The translations under genes were made by a program, and so were the position numbers. DNA of 64,000 bases from Triglochin maritima (lineage: Eukaryota; Streptophyta; Magnoliopsida; Alismatales; Juncaginaceae), in NCBI GenBank assembly GCA_963682175.1, contig OY821792.1, positions 32,114,652 to 32,178,651 of the forward strand, read 5' to 3'. Shown here piece by piece: positions 10,220 to 21,310 of this stretch (positions within the stretch are counted from its first letter, which is position 1; each line of letters begins with the position of its first letter). A model generated the notes under the pieces. That model searched no databases, was not told the origin of the DNA, and saw only the letters and a list, made by a program, of their open reading frames with translations.

Positions 10220-13200
10220 ATGGAAATATCGTTAAATGTTCCTAAGGAGAAGATGATTTTCCCATCTTTCGAAGGAGCAAGAGCCTTTTACGAAGACTAT
10301 GTTGATGCTTATGGTTTTGGTGTTAAGCTATGACATACTCATCACGACGCTGGTGTTGTTACCCGGGCTACTCTTACTTGTTCCAAGGAGGGTAAGGCAC
10401 CAACATACCAAGGTCAAGACATAATGAAGCCGCGTTTATCTAGTAGAGTTCAGTGTACGGCTCGCATCAGGGTTTCTGGAAACCCAGCAAGGGGATACCA
10501 GATTAACTTTGTTGATCTCAATCATAACCATGAAATGCTGCAGGAGCACCAGATGTGTTTTCTAAGACAGAAACGATTTGTACCTGAGACCGCCATCGCA
10601 CGAATAGCGTGCAATGATGCTTCTGGGATCTCTGCTGCTAAGACCATGCAATCGTTTGTTGTGGAGGATGGGGGGCATGACAAACTTACTTTTAACGATA
10701 GAGACCTAAGGTTTGAAGACTTTTGTACGTTATTTTGTTTGTAGAAATCTGCAGCCTTAATATTTTTTGTGTGAGCAGGAATGTTATAACCGAAGTAAGG
10801 AATTTGAAAATGGGACCCGGCGATGCACAAGCTCTTCAGAACTATTTCATTAAGATGCAGAAGATTGATGTAATGTTTTTCTATGTCGTGGATATGGATG
10901 ACGAGGGAAGACTAAGGAACATTTTCTGGGCCGACTGTCGTTCCAGGGCTGCCTATTCATACTTTGGGGATGCTATATGTTTCGACACTACGTACCTCCC
11001 AAACAAATACGACATGCCCTTTGCACCATTTGTGGGTTAATCACCATTTCGAGTCTGTGTTGCTCGGTTGCGTTTTGCTGTCTTCCGAGACCACTGAAAA
11101 CTACATATGGCTCTTTTAGACGTGGCTTTCGTGTATGAGATGTACGTATGTAGAGCTCGTACTCGCTTTGATTGGGTTGTCCTTTATGATTGTTGAGTTA
11201 TTGGTTTTCATTTTTACGTGATGTGTGTTCCTTTTTAAGTGTTGTGTTCATTTTCTAGTTGTGCCTGTTCATTTTCAACTTCTTTTTAAAACCTTTTGAG
11301 TGACTGTGTGTTCCTATTTAACTTATGTCTGTTCCTTCTTAAGTGAAGTTTGTTCCTTTTTAACTGATGTCTGTTCCTTTTTAGTGTTCCTTGTTAAGTG
11401 GTGTATGTTCCTTTTTAAGTGAAGTCTGTTCCTTTTTAGTGTTGTCTGTTCCTTTTTAAGTGATGGCTGTCCCTTTTTAAGTGAAGTCTGTTCCTTTTTA
11501 AGTGATTTATGTTCCTTCTTAAGTGAAGTCTCTTCCTTTTTAACTTATGTCTGTTCATTTTTAAGTGATTTATGTCCATTCTTAAGTGAAGTCTGTTCCT
11601 TTTTAACTGATTTCTGTTCCTTTTTTAGTGTTGTCTGTTCCTTTTTAAGTGATGTATGTTCCTTTTTAAGTGATTTATGTTCATTCTTAAGTGAAGTCTG
11701 TTCCTTTTTAACTGATTTCTGTTCCTTTTTAAGTGATGTATGTTCCTTTTTAAGTGATGTATGTTCCTTTTTAAGTGATGTTTGTTCCTTTTTAAGTGAT
11801 GTTTGTTCCTTTTTAAGTGAAGTCTGTTCATTTTTAAGTGATGTATGTTCCTTTTTAAGTGATTTCTGTTCCTTCTTAAGTGAATTCTGTTCCTTTTTAA
11901 TTGATGTATGTTCCTTCTTAAGTGATGTATGTGCCTTCTTAAGTGTAGTCTGTTCCTTTTTAACTTATGTTTGTTCCTTTTTAATTGATGTTAGTTCCTT
12001 TTCAAGTGACCTCGTTTCCTTTATAGCGATTTTTCTTTTTCCTTGCAGATATCCCTCCACCGGCTATCATAACGGATCAATGTAGGGTCATTACTGCTGT
12101 TGTAAGGAATGTCTTCCCAAATGCCAGACACTGATTTTGCATTTGGCACATAATGAACAAAGCTTCCGTGAAGTTGCCGACAAAGTATCGACATCACATG
12201 TTATTTGATCTAAATTTGATTGTCTATGACTCAAAGAACCCAGCTGAATTTGAGCGGAATTGACACGGTTTCCTGGTTGATTTTGACCTTCAAGAACATA
12301 GTTGGCTCCAAACAATTTACGGTATCTGTGGGTCTTGGGTACCTACTTACTTGTGTGATTGTTTTTTCGCTGAAATGACTTCTACCCAAAGAAGCGAAAG
12401 TATGAACTCCTTCTTCGACAAGTACTTATCTTCTAGAACCACCATTCAGCAGTTCGTTCAACAATACGAACTTGCTATACGTCACAAGTACGAGAAGGAA
12501 GCTCAATCGGATTTTGATTGCCTGCATAAGAAACCCCAAATGGTTTCAATATATCCCTTCGAGAGTCAAATGAGCGAGTTGTATACCGTAGGGGTTTTCA
12601 AGAAAGTACAGTTACAAATTGGTAAGATGATGAACTGCGACCTAACCGAGGAGTTGCAATCAGCCGACGCGTTTCATTACAAGGTGACTGAACGTGTACG
12701 AGTCGGTGAACAACTATTATCGAAAAGTTTCCTTGTACAAAGGACAGGTCTGAACTTGACATGCGATTGTAAACTGTTTAAGCGTGTTGGTATTCTTTGT
12801 TGTCACCTCCTGGTCGTATTTGCACGGCTAGATCCTAATGCATTACTCCCGCCGTCTTACATCACAGATCGATGACGGAAGGATGTTCGTCGGAGCTATG
12901 GAGACAAGATGTACCAAGCCGATGGCGTATTGGAGAAGGATGCGCTGAGTCGTCACGCCGGCATAATGGGTCGCGCTCTTTGGATTGCACAGGAAGCATT
13001 CGTTTCTCATGAGAGGTATCTTAAGGCCGTGAAGTGTATGGAGTGGCTCAGGTCTCGTAATAACATTCACCACGCCCCTCCCATAGTTGATGAAGTTGTG
13101 GCCGGCGGTACCTCTTTGCGCAATCCAGACAAAGTAACCCGTCCAGGAAGACCACCCACTAGACGTCGGGTTTCCTTGTCTAAGCCATTAACAACTACAA

Positions 13201-13240
13201 GGGTCCAGTGTTCTGACTGCAGCAATGGTTGTGCAACGAC
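10220..13240 (+). pseudogene. FAR1-like MULE transposase with minisatellite-filled intron
   Basis: The N-terminal FAR1 DNA-binding region starts MEISLNVPKEKMIFPSFEGA, has a stop at 10331, and continues through VDLNHNHEML. The catalytic core shows FWADCRSRAAYSYFGDAICF followed by DTTYLPNKYDM (first Asp). A frameshift lies near 11037. An intron (11142-12048, GT-AG) separates this from PPPAIITDQ (second Asp), a stop at about 12131, FCIWHI, then TSTQRSESMNSFF. The SWIM zinc finger CDCKLFKRVGILCCHLL is intact near 12770. After another stop at 12872 the tail contains a proline/arginine patch (GRPPTRRRVS). At least four lesions make it inactive. Family knowledge: a DDE transposase acting on MULE terminal repeats. 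Confidence 0.8.
11220..12030 (+). repeat. 21-bp minisatellite inside the transposase intron
   Basis: About 35-38 units with the core TGTTCCTTTTTAAGTGATGT and a period of 21 bases fill nearly the whole intron at 11142-12048. Units vary at a few positions (GAAGTC, GATTTA, GTTGTC variants). The core matches the sense strand of the minisatellite in the opposing gene at 15430-16715. Confidence 0.9.
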
Positions 13241-13655
13241 GAGGCTTCCCATTTCCTGGCCCTGTAATTTGGGCGCCAGCCACTCTTCAATCATGGTATT
13301 CCATTGATCGATCATAATTCTTTCCGAATAGAAGCTTGGAATACAAATTACCTCCTGGGGTAGTTTCCTGTTTTTTGGCGCTCTTCAAGTACACAAAGCA
13401 TACTGTCTATCGCCTCGTTGGTCAAATCCATTCCCTTCGTCATTAGCTCCTTGAGGTCAGAACGTGTGAAGAAACAAGAATCACCACTCCAGATCACCTC
13501 ACATTGGTTATGTGTAGGTGCGGTCACCTTCAGTACAATGTTCAGCTCATCGGGGCTCAATGTGGCCAATGCATCCATGTCAACGTCTGGCTTATTCTCT
13601 CTCCCGTGATGAGCCAACTTGAAATCGTCATTCCCATCCCGCTTTCTTTTTTTGT

Positions 13656-14530
13656 TCATGCTCCTCTGGAGCCTTCTTTCTCCCCTTTTCCGCTCCTCTT
13701 CTTTTTCTTCCTTTCTTTCACCTCATCTTCTTGTTTTTTGGCCGTTGAACGTGATCCTTTGGCCCCCCAGTCTGCCCTGAGGGGGTTTTCCTTTCCCTCG
13801 TCCTCATTTTTCTCCTTCTGCTTATCCCCCTCTCTTCTCTCCTCTGTTCGTTTCTCTTCTTTCTCCCTCTCCTTCTCTTTCTCATTTTCCTCCTCTACCC
13901 TCTTTCTTTCTACCTCTTCCCTCAACCTCTTCTTTGAAGCTTCGGCCTCCCTCCTTTTATCATCGGCTTTCCTCTTCTCTCTTCTCTCCCTGTCTCTCTT
14001 CTCTTCTTCTTTCCTCTTCCTCCCTCCTCTTTTCCTCTTCTGCTCTCTCTCCCTCTTTTTTTCCTCCTCTTTCCACTTATCTTCTCTTTCCCTCTCCTCT
14101 CTCCTTTTCTCCTCCTCTTTCCTCTTCTCTTCTCTTTCCCTCTCCTCTCTCATTTTCTCCTCCTATTTCCTCTTCTCTTTCCCTATCCTCTCTCTTTTTC
14201 TCCTCCTCTTTCCTCTTCTCTTCTCTTTCCCTCTCCTCTCTCCTTTTCTCCTCCTCCTCTTTCCTCTTCTCCTCTCTTTCCCTCTCCTCTTACCTCTTCT
14301 CTTCTCTTCTCTTTCCTTCTCCTCTTGTCTCTTCTGTTCTCTCTCCCTCTCTTTTTCCTCCTCTTTCCTCTTCTCTTCTCTTTCCCTCTCCTCTTTCATT
14401 TTCTCCTCTCTCCTGCTCTCTTCTTTTTCTTTTTCTTTTTCTTTTTCTCTTTCCCTCTCAATCTCATTCTCTATTTCCCTCATATTCTCCTCCTCTCTTT
14501 CCTGCTCTTCATCCCTCCTTTCATCCTCTC
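13656..14530 (-). repeat. Purine-rich low-complexity tract coding an E/K/R-rich segment
   Basis: Minus-strand GAR/AAR-type triplets encode runs such as REREEKRKEEEK. The plus strand is a long pyrimidine-rich mirror (CTCTTTCCCTCTCCT) that opens artificial Ser/Leu/Phe-rich frames. Sub-repeats of about 45-60 bases suggest expansion by slippage. Confidence 0.8.
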
Positions 14531-14743
14531 TTCCTTCCTGTCCACCTTCTATGCAATATCCTCGAAGAGATGCAATCTCTTCCCTTAGGGTCTCATTTTC
14601 CTCCCTGGACTTCCTAAGTTCCTCATTCAGCATCTTAACCTCTTCATTTGCCTCATTCAGTGCAACTTCTGCTTGAAGCCATTTTGTCTTCAACATTGCA
14701 AACTCCAATTCTTCCCGTAGTGGGTCTCGAGGGATGCTGCAGT

Positions 14744-15108
14744 TAGGACTGTCAATTCGGGTCATGACACGAAATTCGAACCCGAACACGACACGAAATT
14801 TCGAGTTCGGGTTGACATATTTCGGGTTTGTGTCGAATTCGGGTCGACACGAACAACACGAAGTGTAATTCGGGTCGGGTTTGGGTTTATCAAATTCGGG
14901 TTTCGTGTAATTCGTGTCGACACGAAATACCCGAATTTCAAATAGAGAATAAAAAAACCCTAACTAAAACAAACAATCTCAACTTCTCAAGCCGTCAGGT
15001 TTTTTTAAAAATTTCGTGTTCGTGTTCGTGTTCGGGTTGAGCAAAAACAAATTCGTCTCAATTCGTGTCGACACGAACACGACCCGAAACACGAATTTGA
15101 CAGCCCTA
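14744..15108. mobile_element. hAT-type MITE (365 bp) with 8-bp target duplication GCTGCAGT
   Basis: The insertion begins TAGGACTGTCAA and ends as the inverse of TAGGGCTGTCAA, with the 8-bp duplication GCTGCAGT at 14736-14743 and 15109-15116. Both features fit non-autonomous hAT elements. It interrupts an exon of the Ulp1-like gene, whose frame continues when the MITE is removed. Internally it has repeated palindromic GTGTCGACAC motifs. Confidence 0.9.
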
Positions 15109-15429
15109 GCTGCAGTCCCTCAATTGCAGCCTAGGTTCGCTGCTTGTTGACTGACAATCACTATTGGTTCGTAGGGTTGGCTGAGTTTTTTCAGCCTGAC
15201 CAATGATTTCCCTCTCTTTCTATGTCAGGGTCGTCGACTGAGTCTGATTGAAGTCTCCCTCGTAAATTTTTGAAAGGGTGATGCCCCTTTCCTCCCATTT
15301 CTTCAGGATGAGCCGTTTTCCAAACATGCTCGACCAACGATTCCACCTAGGATAACCTCCCATTTTAGGCTCTACCAGGTTGAACTTCTCGCACAGCCAT
15401 ACCTAATAAGGGGATGCCGATTAATTCAA

Positions 15430-16715
15430 AAATAATAATATAAAAAGGAACAAGTATAACATAAAAATGAAGAAGCATAACTTAAAAAGGAACAACTTTA
15501 ACATAAAAAGGAACAACTTCAACTTAAAAAGAAACAAACGAAACTTAAAAAGGAACAAACATAACTTAAAAATGAACATTTATAATTTAAAAAGGAACAA
15601 TTATAACATATAAAGGACAAACGAATCTTAAAAATGATCAACTGTAACAGAAAGGAAAAACTTGAACATAAAAAGAAACAAACGAAACTTAAAAAGGAAC
15701 AAGCAAAACTTAAAAAGGAACAACTTGAACTTAAAAAGGAAAAACTTGAACATAAAAAGAAATAAACGAAACTTAAAAAGGAACAAGCGAAACTTAAAAA
15801 GGAACAACTTGAACTTAAAAAGGAAAAACTTCAACATAAAAAGGAACAAGCGAAATTTAAAAAGGAACAACTTGAACTTAAAAAGGAAAAAAACTTGAAC
15901 ATAAAAAGGAACAAACTAAACTTAAAAAGGAACAACTTCAACATAAAAAGGAACAAGCGAAACTTAAAAAGGAACAACTTGAACTTAAAAAGGAATAACT
16001 TCAACATAAAAGGAACAAACGAAACTTAAAAAGGAACAACTTGAACATTAAAAGGAACAACTTCAACATAAAAAGGAACAAACGACACTTAAAAAGGAAC
16101 AAGCATTACATAAAAAGGAACAAACGACACTTAAAAAGAAACAAGCGAAACTTAAAAAGAAACAACTGTAACAGAAAGGAACAACTGTAACATAAAAAGA
16201 AACAAACGAAACTTAAAAATGAACAAGCGAAAATAAAAAAGAAAGAACTTTAACATAAAAAGGAACAACTTCAACATAAAAAGGAACAAGCGAAACTTAA
16301 AAAGGAACCAGTTGAACATAAGAATTAATAACTTCAACATAAAAAGGAACAAACGAAACTTAAAAATGAACATGCATAACATAAAAAGGAACCAACGTTA
16401 CCTAAATACGAACAAACAGAAACTTATAAAGGAACAAACGAAACTTAAAAAGGAACAAATTTAACATAAAAAGGAACAAGTTGAACATTAAAAGAAACAA
16501 CTCCAACATAAAAAGGAACAAACGAAACTTTAAAAGGAATCAGCATAACATAAAAAGGAACAAACGAACTTTAAAAAGGAACATACAACAACTTAAAAAG
16601 GAACAAACCAAATTTAAAAAGGATCAAGTATAACATAAAAAGGAAAAAATCATAACTTAAAAAGGAAGAAGATTAACTTAAAAAGGAACAACTGAAAACC
16701 TTAAAAGGGAAGAAC
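15430..16715 (-). repeat. 21-bp minisatellite inside the PMD/Ulp1 gene intron
   Basis: About 55-60 units of a 21-base repeat fill the intron 15403-16721. On the plus strand the unit reads AACTTAAAAAGGAACAAACG; on the gene's sense strand the core is TTGTTCCTTTTTAAGTT. Period and core are the same as in the transposase intron at 11220-12030. Because 21 is a multiple of three, it opens spurious frames with a 7-residue period. Confidence 0.9.
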
Positions 16716-17883
16716 CATTACCTGTAGTACAGCAACACACCCCTCGACGTATCCCCTTCTTAAAGAAGAACCGGTAGATCTCCTATCGCGTAGATCCTGG
16801 TTTGCCTTCTCCAGGCCCGTCACAAGTGCCTCGTGAACAACCTTGGCCCACGCGTACTTGTGTAGCCTAGTCAAGTCGGCCAAGTGGTCGAGGAACCAAA
16901 TTTTGGTTCGATGGGTGTCATCGTAGAACAAAAAATGACTGAAGATGTAACAAATGAGTAGCCGGACGTACTCCTCCTCCTCATCAACCAAATATCTCGT
17001 AGCCATCATCTGGGCAGATAGTTGGGTGTTGTTTAGAATCTCCCCCCTGCCGGGTTACGACTTCCTTCGGATGCATTCTGACAGCCTTCCCATGTAATCT
17101 GAGCCCCAAAATTAGGGCAATGTCTTCGGCGGTGAAATGTACTACCCTAGAGCCGATCCTCAACCCCACCTCCTTGGGGTCATAGTGTTCCACGAACCAA
17201 TCGATAATGTCATTATCGACAGGAACGTTGGAGAGGTTGATGAAGTGACCGAAGGGGGTAGCCCGGAAGACATCTTTCTCTGCGTCCCTCAACTTCCCAA
17301 AGACCTTCTCTATTGGGGTCCACGAACATTTGGAGGGCTGGAAGTAATGCGTAGAAGCCTAAGAAGACATCAACCGTATGAGAACATTCCTTTTTAGAGT
17401 ATCACAATTCAATGTTACGGTAAAAACGACAAACCTGGTGCACCACAACCCTCGAAATAGAAGCTTGAAGTGTACAATCCATGTCGTCGACGGATATCTA
17501 GGGTTACGAAAAAGAACTGGAGTGATGAATCGGAGAAAAGTTGAGAAAGGGAATGTGAGAAAGATGAGAAACATTTTTGGTTTTCTTTCGCAACTCGGGA
17601 TGTGAACATGTGCGTCTGATGTCCCTTCCCGGTCTTATCGATACGTCAGAGAGAGAACCGTCACATGAAAGCCGCAACTGTTTTTCCATGTTTTCGAAAA
17701 AACGCGCGCTTTACGTTTGACTGACTGGACTGCTGACTAGATGACACGTAAGTCGCGTCCTGGACGCGCGCGGCCGTGTATAAGGACTCAACAAAAAAAC
17801 CCAAGCAACCAGTGATGGTTGGATGTGATTGAAAAGTCAAAATTAATAAAAGGGGAATAAATAAAGGAAGGAAGGAGAAGGGA

Positions 17884-20880
17884 ATGATGGGTTGGTTGGA
17901 AGTGGTTCCGTTGTTGTGCGGGCTTACGTTCGTCCTTCCCTCCGCCCTCTCCATCTTCCTAATCTTCTTCTTCTTCAAACCGACAACAACAAATTCTCTC
18001 CGGTCGAGCGATGTGTGGGTCCCATGCTGGGTTGGGCTCCACCCGGCTTGGCTTCTCGCCTACAGACTCCTCGTCTTCCTCTCCATGTCCTCCATCCTCC
18101 TCTCTCTCCTCCTCCACGCCGGTCCCTCTGTCTTCTACTTCTACACTCAGTCAGTCTATGTCTTTTTTTGTTTTTTGTTTTTGTTTTTTCTTTGCTCAAT
18201 CAATTCAATCTTTCACAACACAGGTGGACCTTTATGTTGGTCATCCTCTACTTCGCTGTAACTCAACTCAACTCAACTCAACTTCCATATTGATGGGGAT
18301 CTTGGAAATCTTGGATTGATTGTTTTGACCTTTTCTTTTCTTCTTTTATCTTATCAGCTTGGCACATTCATATCTGGTATTGGCTGTGCAATGCACCCGA
18401 ACCCTATAATTGTAAATGAAGGTACAGACCCACAACAAAATGAATCATTCCCCACAACTTCAGCGTCTCCTTTTATTGCAATTGCAATTGCAAATGCAAA
18501 TGCAAATGAAACAGCAGCCAATGTATGGTCAGGGAAACATCAAACTCACCATGTCTACATTGGTAACACACAAATTAGAGCTAGAGTTTTAGCACATACT
18601 ATGCACCTACTATATCAGGTTCGTATACAATGCCTTTATCTTTCTTCTCCCTCCCTATATATAAACTATACTCACTCTCACACAAACAATGATAATCATT
18701 TATTTTATTTTTCCTCAAAAGACCTGTGCAGGCGCTGTGATGCTCACTGATATTGTGTTTTGGGCTCTTTTGGTCCCATTCTTGACAAATGACACTTTCA
18801 GAGTCACTCCTGTAAGTCCAATATTGGTTGGTTTCTCTAGCTTTATACTTGTTTTTAATCCACTAATAGTTCAGATCTCTGTTTTAAAAACCTGACCGAA
18901 CCGGCGGTCGGACCGGGTTGGACCGTGAACCGGTAGCAAACCGGTCGGTTCGGTCAAAAAACCGGTTTCTCTCGTGAACCGGAGTGAACCGAAAAAAACC
19001 GATCGAAATGATCGGTTTTTTCGGTTTGGTCGAACCGAAAAAACCGGTTTTTTCAATTTAAACAAAATTTGTTTTTTATTGTTTTATTTTTTGTTCAATT
19101 TTGACCTAAATTCTAAGTTTTTTACTTTTACTACTCATTCCCCAACCCTTCACCACACCTCCACCATCGCGATCTCCACCGGTCCACCCCTCATCGCACC
19201 GCCACCGCTCGCGATCTCCACCAAGGCCGGCAGACCGGCGGATCTCTAGGACAATTTACCACCCCTACTGCTTTAGATGTTGAAGTAAATGTATGTTCAT
19301 TTGTTAGAAGAAAAACTAATATTACTTAGTTACATGTTTGTTCATTTTTTACTGATTTTAATTAAGTTATTTTACAAATGAATAATTTTTGTTGAATTGT
19401 TCATAGTTTAGGTACTTGGTTATTACTTATTATGTTAAAAAATAATAGGAAAAATTGGTTCAATCGGTCCGACCGTCGGTTGGACCGCCGCTACGGAGTC
19501 GGTTCGGTTCAATCCTCGGTTCACAAAATGATGATGTCATGCTGACGTCATCATCGGTTGGACCAGGTTGAACCATCGGTTCAACCACTTTGAACCAAAC
19601 CGAGATGTTTTCGGTTCACTCTTCGGTTCGGTTTTTAAAACATTGGTTCAGATGTGATGTGGTAGGTACTGTTCTAGGGGTTGCCTTTTGGAAATATATT
19701 TACTTTTCTAGGGTCATCAACCTTTGAAGGACAATAACAGAGACGTGTAGTATTAGGTGAAATGCCAATTGTGGAGATTCCATGGAGCCATGTATAATGC
19801 ATCTCAGTGTGTGGTGTTCGTGCATGTTCGAGACTAATACTATTTTAGTTGGTAAAAATATACCTGAATTCAGAACATTATTGGTAATTATGCACAAAAC
19901 TTTGTCAAATTGCAAGTTAACAAGCATCCAGTTACTAACTGACTGACCGCATGAACCTACTTGTTAAACAGTAAACACTGTTGATGGTGCTATTTTGTTT
20001 GACAATTTCTTTTTTGGTGTTTTTATCGTCATCATCATCATATGTCCTAGTCAGCCTCTTAGTTATTTTGTTATATGTTTCTGGCAGTTAATGGTATTTT
20101 ATTATATGTTGTTGGCAGTTAATGGCATGCATACATACGCTTAACCTTGTGTTTCTTCTCATTGACACCGCTGTGCACAACATGGTACGTTTCCGCTAGA
20201 TGAAAATGTTATTTGATAATTCTTTCCTATTGTTGAAGAAAAGATTATGAGGTTGGTTTTCTTTCAGTCTCTTCCTCTGTTTGGAATGGTGTATTTTGTA
20301 CTGTGGAGCAGTGCTTATGTGACATTTCAGTGGATCATGCATGCCTGTGGTTATAAATGGTGAGTGAGTTTAATTACGTGTAACCTACTTACAAGTCCTA
20401 AGAGGATAGAGATGTATAAACGGCAAGTGCTGCATCATGAGGTCTAACATCTCTAGTTACAAGTCTTATAATATAAAAGTACTACTAACTAAAAAATAAA
20501 CTTGAATCATAATTATTTGGTTGTGGCATCCAGAAGAAGATGTGATCATAGTTTGTTATGGGCAGTCTATTTTCTATTGGAATATATATAAATTTATATA
20601 CTCGACTTAAATGTGAATCTTTGCAGGTGGGCTTACCCTTTTCTCGAGCTTGCAACTCCATGGGCACCATTATGGTAAGCAACTACTACCACTCTTCCCT
20701 CCTTTTGTGGCTGGGGCTGGCTCGGATGTGTTTATGCTGATGTTTTAATTTGTAATTTTTAGGTATTTGGCCATAGCGTTGGTTCACGTCCCATGTTACG
20801 GTTTCTATTTTCTGGTTGCAAAAGCAAAAGATTCTCTTCTCGGCAAGTGGTTTCCCAATGCATACATCAAGGCATACTAG
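17884..20880 (+). CDS. Rolling-stone-like multi-pass membrane protein
   Basis: Eight exons join in phase: 17884-18149, 18224-18257, 18358-18618, 18722-18811, 20119-20184, 20268-20359, 20627-20674 and 20763-20880, giving 324 residues with GT-AG introns. The start ATG at 17884 is followed by another ATG. The protein shows several hydrophobic segments (LLCGLTFVLPSALSIFLIFF; AYRLLVFLSMSSILLSLLL; WTFMLVILYFA; LMACIHTLNLVFLLIDTAVH; LFGMVYFVLWSSAYVTFQWI; YLAIALVHVPCYGFYFLVAK) and ends in a short basic tail. Motifs FYTQWTF and ILYFALGTFISG recall plant proteins annotated as Rolling-stone-like; their function is not established. A low-complexity IAIAIANANANE patch lies in the exon 3 loop. Intron 4 carries a hAT MITE, and a copia element lies 430 bases downstream. 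Confidence 0.85.
18877..19645. mobile_element. hAT-type non-autonomous element (769 bp) with target duplication GTTCAGAT
   Basis: Ends read CTCTGTTTTAAAAACC and, in reverse complement, CAATGTTTTAAAAACC. The 8-bp sequence GTTCAGAT occurs at 18869-18876 and 19646-19653. Subterminal regions are rich in AACCGGT/GGTTCGGTC motifs on both sides. It lies in intron 4 of the Rolling-stone-like gene, so it should not alter the protein if splicing is normal. No transposase is encoded. Confidence 0.85.
20071..20118 (+). repeat. Duplicated 3' splice site before exon 5
   Basis: The segment TTATATGTTTCTGGCAGTTAATGG is followed 31 bases later by TTATATGTTGTTGGCAGTTAATGG. Each offers an AG acceptor, at 20086-20087 and 20117-20118. 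Only the second keeps the reading frame, so it was chosen for the model. Confidence 0.75.
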
Positions 20881-21310
20881 CTTCTTGTCGAGGTGAAAGA
20901 ACAATAGCCATTCTTTTTCTGAGTAAATAAGACCATTTGTGCTGATGTTGTTGTAATTTGTAGGTAGGTGTTGGCCGTGGCATTGGTTTTTATTTCCAGG
21001 TTGCAAAAGCAAGACATTCATACCACCTTCTTCTCGATGCTAAAGAACAGAAGCACTTACTTGAAGCAATCAAGACAGCATTAATTGTGGTCAATTTAGA
21101 TAAGAAATACTTTGTATGATTTGGGTACATGTGGGTATATGTAGCGATCTTTATTATTATTATACATATACTATTGTGATGTGACAAGAATAGACAAAGT
21201 GTGACTATGAATGAATGTCACTATTATGTGCAAGTTGGTGATTTTTTTTTTTTTTATATTGTGAGAGATTGGATGCTTGTTTGTAAAGGAAAGAAGTAGC
21301 GGCAACAAAC
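20881..21310 (+). other. 3' flank with decayed exon 8 duplicate
   Basis: From about 20930 to 21020 a second, diverged copy of the last intron end and exon 8 appears: TGTAATTTGTAGGTAG followed by TTGGCCGTGGCATTGGTTTT and CAGGTTGCAAAAGCAAGA, paralleling the exon at 20763. It has deletions and no open frame. The remaining sequence is AT-rich and probably 3' UTR; a poly-T tract lies near 21242-21256. Confidence 0.6.

Larger units (their letters stand above)
13190..17482 (-). pseudogene. Plant mobile domain - coiled coil - Ulp1-like (C48) protein, MULE-borne
   Basis: Proposed exon 1 is 17482-17435 (start MDCTLQAS). Exon 2 is 17337-16722, with TPFGHFINLSNVPVD, EDIALILGLRLHGKAV and YVRLLICYIFSHFLFYDD, which resembles the plant mobile domain/DUF1985 group; a one-base frameshift falls at the G6 run near 17043. 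After a minisatellite intron (16721-15403) comes VWLCEKFNLVEPKMGGYPRW, a stop near 15227, a MITE insertion, and then a leucine/glutamate coiled coil and about 290 residues rich in Glu, Lys and Arg. The last part (13659-13190) carries a Ulp1-like entry, ending at SEHWTLVVVN with the catalytic His. The Asp, Gln and Cys of a C48 protease are missing because the gene stops against the transposase 3' end. Ulp1 proteins cleave SUMO; this copy cannot. Confidence 0.65.
9945..17780. mobile_element. Large MULE (Kaonashi/Ulp1-type), two convergent decayed genes
   Basis: The region holds a FAR1-like transposase on plus (10220-13240) converging on a plant-mobile-domain/coiled-coil/Ulp1-like gene on minus (17482-13190). 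This pairing is known for Ulp1-bearing plant MULEs. Candidate eroded ends are GCCGCTCTCCGGGACGC near 9955 and, in reverse complement near 17770, GCCGCGCGCGTCCAGGACGC. They share only about 15 clear positions and I found no 9-bp target duplication, so the boundaries are approximate. Confidence 0.55.

Noticed and set aside
11220..12030. CRISPR-like regular repeats
   Set aside because: The repeats are contiguous 21-bp units without unique spacers, inside a plant intron.
13504..14676. 390-codon plus-strand frame rich in Ser, Leu and Phe
   Set aside because: It mirrors the purine-rich E/K/R-coding tract on the minus strand and has no domain.
15628..15898. Reading frames on both strands with a 7-residue repeat (LKRNKRN / FLFKFRL)
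   Set aside because: They arise from the 21-bp intronic minisatellite and have no start context or homology.
17892..18319. Alternative frames overlapping exon 1 of the Rolling-stone-like gene
   Set aside because: They cross an intron and do not show the hydrophobic pattern or phase consistency of the chosen frame.
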